Source of the DNA: an uncultured Verrucomicrobiales bacterium
GTDB lineage: Bacteria > Verrucomicrobiota > Verrucomicrobiia > Verrucomicrobiales > Akkermansiaceae
Length of the DNA stretch: 17,289 bases
Assembly (NCBI GenBank): GCA_937905985.1
Contig: CALCWC010000027.1
Location: 1-17,289 of the forward strand
Direction: 5' to 3'
The notes under the pieces were generated by a model, which was not told where the DNA came from, did no database searches, and saw only the letters and a program-made list of their open reading frames with translations. How positions within the stretch are numbered: position 1 is the stretch's first letter; every line of letters begins with the position of its first letter. Positions 13,961 through 17,289 of the stretch are shown here, in pieces. Made by a program: the position numbers and the translations under genes.

Positions 13961-15145
13961 ATGGCAGGACTCATCATAGCGCCCAAGGCGCGCATCTTTC
14001 ACGGGCACGATTGGGTGTACGGCACGGAGGTACGCACAGTGTTCGGCAATCCGCAGCCGGGCGACGTGGTATTGCTCAAGGACCAGAAGGACCGCTACCT
14101 GGGCTCTGCCATGTACAATCCGCACTCCCAGATAGTGGCGCGCCGCTTCTCCCGCCGCAAGCAGGATCTGGACCGCGATTTCTTCGCGCGCCGCATCGGC
14201 ATGGCCGCCAACCTGCGCGAGCGCATGCTGCCCGGCGAAACCCTGATGCGCCTGGTGTGGAGCGAGAGCGACGGCCTGCCGGGCCTCATTGTGGACCGCT
14301 ACGGGGATGTGCTGGTGGTGCAGACGCTCACCATGGCCATGTACCTGCGCCTGGGGCTGATACGCGATATCCTGGGTGACCTCTTCAACCCGCGCAGCAT
14401 GATCGTGCGCAACGATTCGCCCATGCTGGTGGCGGAGGGCATTGCTCCTGAAACCTACGTGGCGCGCGGCGGCCAGCCGGAGCCCTTCGAGGCGGAAGCC
14501 CGCGGCATCAAGTTCTTGGTGGATCTCGCCACCGGGCAGAAAACCGGGCTCTACCTGGACCAGCTGCAGAACTACGGCGAGGTGGCCAAGTTTGCCCGCG
14601 GCCGCCGCGTGCTGGACTGCTTCTGCAACCAGGGCGGCTTTGCCCTCGCCTGCGCCAAGGCCGGCGCCGCATCCGTCACCGCCGTGGATATCTCGGAGGA
14701 CGCCATCGCATCCGTCAAGAAGAACGCCCAGCTCAACGGCGTGACGGTGGATGCCATCGCCGAGAATGCGTTCGACTTCCTGAAGCGGGAGAGCGAGGCC
14801 GTGCGCAACGGCGCCGACCCCAAATGGGACCTCATCATCCTGGACCCGCCCAGCTTCACCCGCAACAAGAAGAGCCTGGGCGGCGCCATGCGAGGCTACA
14901 AGGAAATCCACCTGCGCGCCATGCAAATGCTCCCCGTGGGCGGCGTGCTCTCCACCTTCTGCTGCTCCCACCACGCCAGCGCCGCCATCTTCAAGCAGAC
15001 CATCGCAGATGCCGCCGTGGACGGACACTGCACCCTCCGTCTCGTCAAATCACACGGCCAAAGCCCGGACCACCCCGTCCTCCTCAACATCCCCGAAACA
15101 GAATACCTCAAGGGCTACACCTTTGAAATGGTGCCGGGAAGATGA
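13961..15145 (+). CDS. rlmI: 23S rRNA (cytosine-C5)-methyltransferase RlmI-like
   Basis: A SAM-dependent RNA methyltransferase. In E. coli RlmI makes m5C1962 in 23S rRNA; the same site is inferred here. It has 394 residues against 396 in E. coli. The N-terminal PUA-like domain (about 1-75, with FHGHDWVY at 13-20) binds RNA. Next come the family hallmark TGQKTGLYLDQ (191-201), the SAM motif DCFCNQGGFAL (219-229), the acidic D243 of AVDIS, motif IV DPPSFTRNKKS (295-305) and a Cys pair CCSHH (334-338) at the position of the catalytic Cys motif. The ATG at 13961 is preferred over an in-frame TTG at 13898. It gives the family length, the first residues match the PUA start, and the proposed promoter lies between the two. 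Confidence 0.9.
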   Translation: MAGLIIAPKARIFHGHDWVYGTEVRTVFGNPQPGDVVLLKDQKDRYLGSAMYNPHSQIVARRFSRRKQDLDRDFFARRIGMAANLRERMLPGETLMRLVWSESDGLPGLIVDRYGDVLVVQTLTMAMYLRLGLIRDILGDLFNPRSMIVRNDSPMLVAEGIAPETYVARGGQPEPFEAEARGIKFLVDLATGQKTGLYLDQLQNYGEVAKFARGRRVLDCFCNQGGFALACAKAGAASVTAVDISEDAIASVKKNAQLNGVTVDAIAENAFDFLKRESEAVRNGADPKWDLIILDPPSFTRNKKSLGGAMRGYKEIHLRAMQMLPVGGVLSTFCCSHHASAAIFKQTIADAAVDGHCTLRLVKSHGQSPDHPVLLNIPETEYLKGYTFEMVPGR

Positions 15146-15149
15146 GGAA

Positions 15150-15170
15150 ATTGACGATTGACAATTTTGA
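15150..15170. repeat. heptamer tandem repeat (ATTGACA type, 3 units)
   Basis: ATTGACG, ATTGACA and ATTTTGA follow one another with period 7, starting five bases after the rlmI stop codon. Confidence 0.5.
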
Positions 15171-15177
15171 GAGTTCG

Positions 15178-15195
15178 GCGCGCCGCACGGCGCGC
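15178..15195 (+). terminator. G+C hairpin after rlmI (weak terminator candidate)
   Basis: A 7-bp perfect stem, GCGCGCC/GGCGCGC, around GCAC, 33 bases after the rlmI stop. It lacks a T-tract, so intrinsic termination is uncertain. Confidence 0.3.
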
Positions 15196-15230
15196 TGGCG
15201 TTCGTCCCGTGGCTGCAATCAGACTGCTTC

Positions 15231-15339
15231 TAAAGTGAAATCTCGAAGCGTAAAGTGAAAACGTTATCTTTCGTTTTCTCCAATAAACATAAGAATTTCG
15301 CCGAACTTTCTTCACTTTTTTGAAAAAATCTTCACTTTA
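15231..15339. repeat. composite palindromic element A (four TAAAGTGAA sites)
   Basis: TAAAGTGAA occurs at 15231 and 15251 (exactly 20 bp apart) and its inverse TTCACTTT(T/A) at 15311 and 15331 (again 20 bp apart). The four sites are symmetric about 15285. The core between them holds a degenerate inverted repeat including AAACATAAG. An extra TAAAGTGAA lies at 15367-15375, nearer the downstream ATG. The layout suggests cooperative binding of a dimeric protein on one DNA face, for instance the product of the gene at 15396. The same architecture recurs after that gene at 17024-17121. Confidence 0.75.
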
Positions 15340-15395
15340 AGACTTTACTTTTTACCTTTTTGGGTGTAAAGTGAAAAGCAAACAACAAATGCATC

Positions 15396-16943
15396 ATGAT
15401 TGAGGAAGAACTGCACACCCTGATAGAAACAATCCGGCGCCGAGGCTGCGAGTGGCAGACCATGGAGGTCAAAGCCGCGCACGTCGGCTGCCCGGAGAAA
15501 CTGTACGACACCATGGCGGCGTTCGCCAACCAGGACGCCGGCGGGGTTTTCGTGTTCGGGCTGGACGAGCAGAACCATTTTAAAAAGGTGGGCGTGTACG
15601 ATGCCCAGGCACTCCAGAAAAGAGTGATGGAGTACGGGGAGCAAATGACCCCAGTGGTGCGCCCCGTTTTGACAGTGTACGACGAGGGAGGCAAGGTTTT
15701 TGTCGCCGCCGAGATACCCGCGCTCGACATCGCCGAACGCCCTTGCTTCAAAACGGCCAAGGGTCGCTTGAAGGGCGCCTACGTTCGCGTGGGCGATGCC
15801 GACAAACCCATGACCGAGTACGAGGTATACAGCTACGAGGCCTTTCGGAAGCGCCTCAGGGATGACGTGCGCCCGGCGGATGGGGTAACCATGGACATGC
15901 TGGATCTGCAGCTGCTGGAAGATTACCGCACACGGCTGAGAGCCGCAAGGCCCAACCTGGCACGCCTGACAGAGGAACAGCAGGACGAGCTGAACGGCAT
16001 TACGAAAGACGGCCGCATGACCATGGCCGCCCTGCTGCTCTTCGGCTTGTTCCCGCAGGCGTTCTATCCGCGGCTTTGCATTGCCGCCACGCGCGTGCCG
16101 GGCCGCGAGATGGGGGATGTCGACGCCGCAGGCAACCGCTTCCTCGACACCAAACGCATCGAGGGCACCATTCCCGAAATGCTGGAAAAGGCGCTGGATT
16201 TCGTGCGCAACAACATGCGCACCGCCACCGCGATCGACGCTCACACCGGCCTGCGTACCGACGTGCCGCAATACCCGCTGGATGCCGTCCGTGAGGCTGT
16301 GCTGAACGCCCTGGTGCACCGCGACTACAGCATCTACACCGAGACCAGGCCCATTCAACTCAACATGTACGATGACCGCTTGGAAATCACCAATCCCGGC
16401 GGCTTGTACGGGCGCCTTACCATCGACCAGCTGGGGCATGCCCAGCCAGACACGCGAAACCCCGTTCTGGTAACGGCCCTGGAGGTCCTGAAACTAACGG
16501 AAAACCGCTACTCTGGCATTCCCACCATCCGCCGCGCCATGGTTGCAAACCATTTGCCCGAGCCGGTGTTCACCAACATCATGGGAGAGTTCAAAGTCAC
16601 CCTGTATCATCAGCAGCATGCTCAGCGCGCCTTCCTTGGTGAGGATGCCTTTGTGTTAGGTGAAGATGAGCCCCGCGCCTACATTGCCCAGCCAGTGCAG
16701 GTTGCGCCGTGCACTGCGGCAGATGCAAAACACCTGTTGGAATTCTGCCGCACGCCGCGCACGCGCGCGGAAATCATCGCCTACCTCAAGATCGCCTCCG
16801 GCCAATACGCCCTGCGGCGCTACCTGGTCCCGCTCCTGGAAAGCGGTGCCATCCGCATGACCATTCCGCAGTGCCCCCGCAGCCGCGCCCAGAGATTCTT
16901 CACCGCCAATCCGGATGAACTTCCATATGACTACGACATGTGA
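15396..16943 (+). CDS. AlbA_2/HATPase_c_4 ATP-binding protein, putative transcriptional regulator
   Basis: A 515-residue member of the bacterial Schlafen-AlbA_2 (old name AAA_4) group. Order of domains: AlbA_2 at about 8-135 (WQTMEVKAAH at 20-29, MAAFANQDAGGVFVFGL at 40-56, GAYVRVGDA at 127-135); a helical middle; a GHKL-type HATPase_c_4 domain at about 290-405 (DAVREAVLNALVHRDYS at 296-312, where the Asn and the HRDY contact ATP in the family, then LEITNPGGLYG); and a C-terminal winged-helix-like segment (about 430-515). Such proteins are usually annotated as DNA-binding transcriptional regulators, and some belong to mobile or defence regions; biochemical roles are mostly unknown. The ATG at 15396 begins the AlbA_2 domain; no ribosome binding site is visible. 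It is a single gene enclosed by palindromic elements A and B, which may be its operators or the ends of a mobile cassette. Confidence 0.85.
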   Translation: MIEEELHTLIETIRRRGCEWQTMEVKAAHVGCPEKLYDTMAAFANQDAGGVFVFGLDEQNHFKKVGVYDAQALQKRVMEYGEQMTPVVRPVLTVYDEGGKVFVAAEIPALDIAERPCFKTAKGRLKGAYVRVGDADKPMTEYEVYSYEAFRKRLRDDVRPADGVTMDMLDLQLLEDYRTRLRAARPNLARLTEEQQDELNGITKDGRMTMAALLLFGLFPQAFYPRLCIAATRVPGREMGDVDAAGNRFLDTKRIEGTIPEMLEKALDFVRNNMRTATAIDAHTGLRTDVPQYPLDAVREAVLNALVHRDYSIYTETRPIQLNMYDDRLEITNPGGLYGRLTIDQLGHAQPDTRNPVLVTALEVLKLTENRYSGIPTIRRAMVANHLPEPVFTNIMGEFKVTLYHQQHAQRAFLGEDAFVLGEDEPRAYIAQPVQVAPCTAADAKHLLEFCRTPRTRAEIIAYLKIASGQYALRRYLVPLLESGAIRMTIPQCPRSRAQRFFTANPDELPYDYDM

Positions 16944-17023
16944 ACCCGCGGGGCAGAATTTCAGAGGCCTGAAGTCTCGGCATAGACTGGCCCGTTGTTC
17001 TGCAGACGGGGTCTGCGCGCTTC

Positions 17024-17121
17024 TAAAGTGAAATCCTGAAGCCTAAAATGAAGACATCTTCTTATGTTTAGCAAAAAACGTAAGAAGATGTCTTCACTTA
17101 TTGGCAATTTTCTTCACTTTT
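17024..17121. repeat. composite palindromic element B (four TAAAGTGAA-type sites around a 21-bp hairpin)
   Basis: TAAAGTGAA at 17024 and TAAAATGAA at 17044 (20 bp apart), with inverse sites TTCACTTAT at 17093 and TTCACTTTT at 17113 (20 bp apart), are symmetric about 17072.5. The centre is an inverted repeat of 21 bp arms (17049-17069 with 17076-17096) with only one non-Watson-Crick (T-G) position and loop AGCAAA. It matches element A in site sequence, spacing and flanking CTTC. The inner gap is 11 bp shorter than in A, about one helical turn. Confidence 0.8.
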
Positions 17122-17205
17122 TCACCCCGACGTACCGAAGCATTCTGCCGTACACTCCGCATGTGTACGCCCCCGGTGTGTGGCGCAATCAGGCTGCGTA
17201 TGGCA

Positions 17206-17239
17206 CAAATCCCAAATCTTAAATCCTCAATCCCAAATC
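17206..17239. repeat. heptamer tandem repeat (AAATCCC x5)
   Basis: AAAT or CAAT at 17207, 17214, 17221, 17228 and 17235, exactly 7 bases apart. It abuts the 16-bp dispersed repeat at 17237-17252, as the heptamer tract at 54-68 does at the other end of the window. Confidence 0.75.
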
Positions 17240-17252
17240 ACTGCCGTCCCAT
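17237..17252. repeat. 16-bp dispersed repeat, copy 2 (inverted)
   Basis: ATCACTGCCGTCCCAT is the exact reverse complement of 37-52. Here it is followed immediately by the hairpin at 17252-17275. Confidence 0.6.
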
Positions 17253-17275
17253 AGCGCTCCGGTAGCGGAGCGCTA
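17252..17275. terminator. 10-bp perfect hairpin at the window end
   Basis: TAGCGCTCCG pairs with CGGAGCGCTA around GTAG. No T-run follows on either side within view. It could be a bidirectional terminator or part of the dispersed repeat element. Confidence 0.35.
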
Positions 17276-17289
17276 ACCCGCATGGTTGC

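Larger units (their letters stand above)
16944..17289. other. gene-free right end of the window
   Basis: Holds, in order, a small hairpin (GCAGAC/GTCTGC, 17002-17016), composite palindrome B, an unremarkable stretch, a heptamer tract, the second 16-bp dispersed repeat and a perfect 10-bp hairpin. No coding frame longer than a chance ORF is supported. Confidence 0.6.

Noticed and set aside
13751..15028. 425-codon minus-strand frame opposite rlmI
   Set aside because: Shadow frame; rlmI carries the catalytic and SAM-binding motifs.
15345..16439. 364-codon minus-strand frame opposite the AlbA_2 gene
   Set aside because: Shadow frame with no domain; the plus-strand product has AlbA_2 and HATPase signatures.
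37..17252. Terminal inverted repeats of a 17-kb transposon
   Set aside because: The 16-mers lie close to both window ends, but the interior is mostly housekeeping genes, no transposase or integrase is present, and each copy is tied to a heptamer tract; a dispersed repeat explains this better.

Overview
This looks like a bacterial chromosome segment of moderately high G+C (about 60% in the flanking genes). It carries ordinary housekeeping genes interrupted by one acquired defence island and by unusually dense intergenic repeats. No rRNA, tRNA, CRISPR array, transposase or integrase is visible. The gene set (Tdh, HisC, BipA, RlmI, DUF456, Sel1) does not fix the phylum. A Verrucomicrobiota/PVC-like or other Gram-negative host is only an impression.

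Layout. 1-2520: L-threonine 3-dehydrogenase (tdh) and histidinol-phosphate aminotransferase (hisC), each with its own promoter and terminator. 2521-9150: a one-directional four-gene island. It holds a C5-cytosine methyltransferase with a fused N-terminal XRE-type HTH, a HpaII-family restriction endonuclease, a 1196-residue protein I cannot name, and a Vsr-type mismatch endonuclease. Base composition changes sharply inside the island: sample lines are about 58% G+C in the methyltransferase, 40% in the endonuclease, 23-33% in the large protein and 60% in vsr. This suggests a mosaic assembled by transfer. 9151-10714: about 1.5 kb without a convincing gene, dominated by a tandem array of 250-330 bp units, each carrying the palindrome TGTGTGTACACACA. 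10715-13754: minus-strand cluster bipA, a DUF456 membrane protein and a Sel1-repeat protein. 13755-15145: divergent rlmI (23S rRNA methyltransferase). 15146-17289: an AlbA_2/HATPase_c_4 type regulator-like gene bracketed by two composite palindromic elements.

How the parts work together. In the island the methyltransferase probably protects CCGG-like sites, represses its own promoter through its HTH (two palindromes lie just upstream, one enclosing a perfect TATAAT) and so controls the whole operon. The endonuclease cuts unmodified DNA, and Vsr repairs T:G mismatches left by 5-methylcytosine deamination. The large protein sits between endonuclease and vsr with tight spacing and has a nuclease-like N-terminus, so it is the best candidate for an undescribed defence component.

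The intergenic DNA has two notable repeat systems. Heptanucleotide-period tracts (GTAC-NNN, AAATCCC, ATTGACA or GTAAATT types) occur at seven gene boundaries. Two matching four-site palindromes (TAAAGTGAA motifs, exactly 20 bp apart in each arm) flank the gene at 15396-16943.
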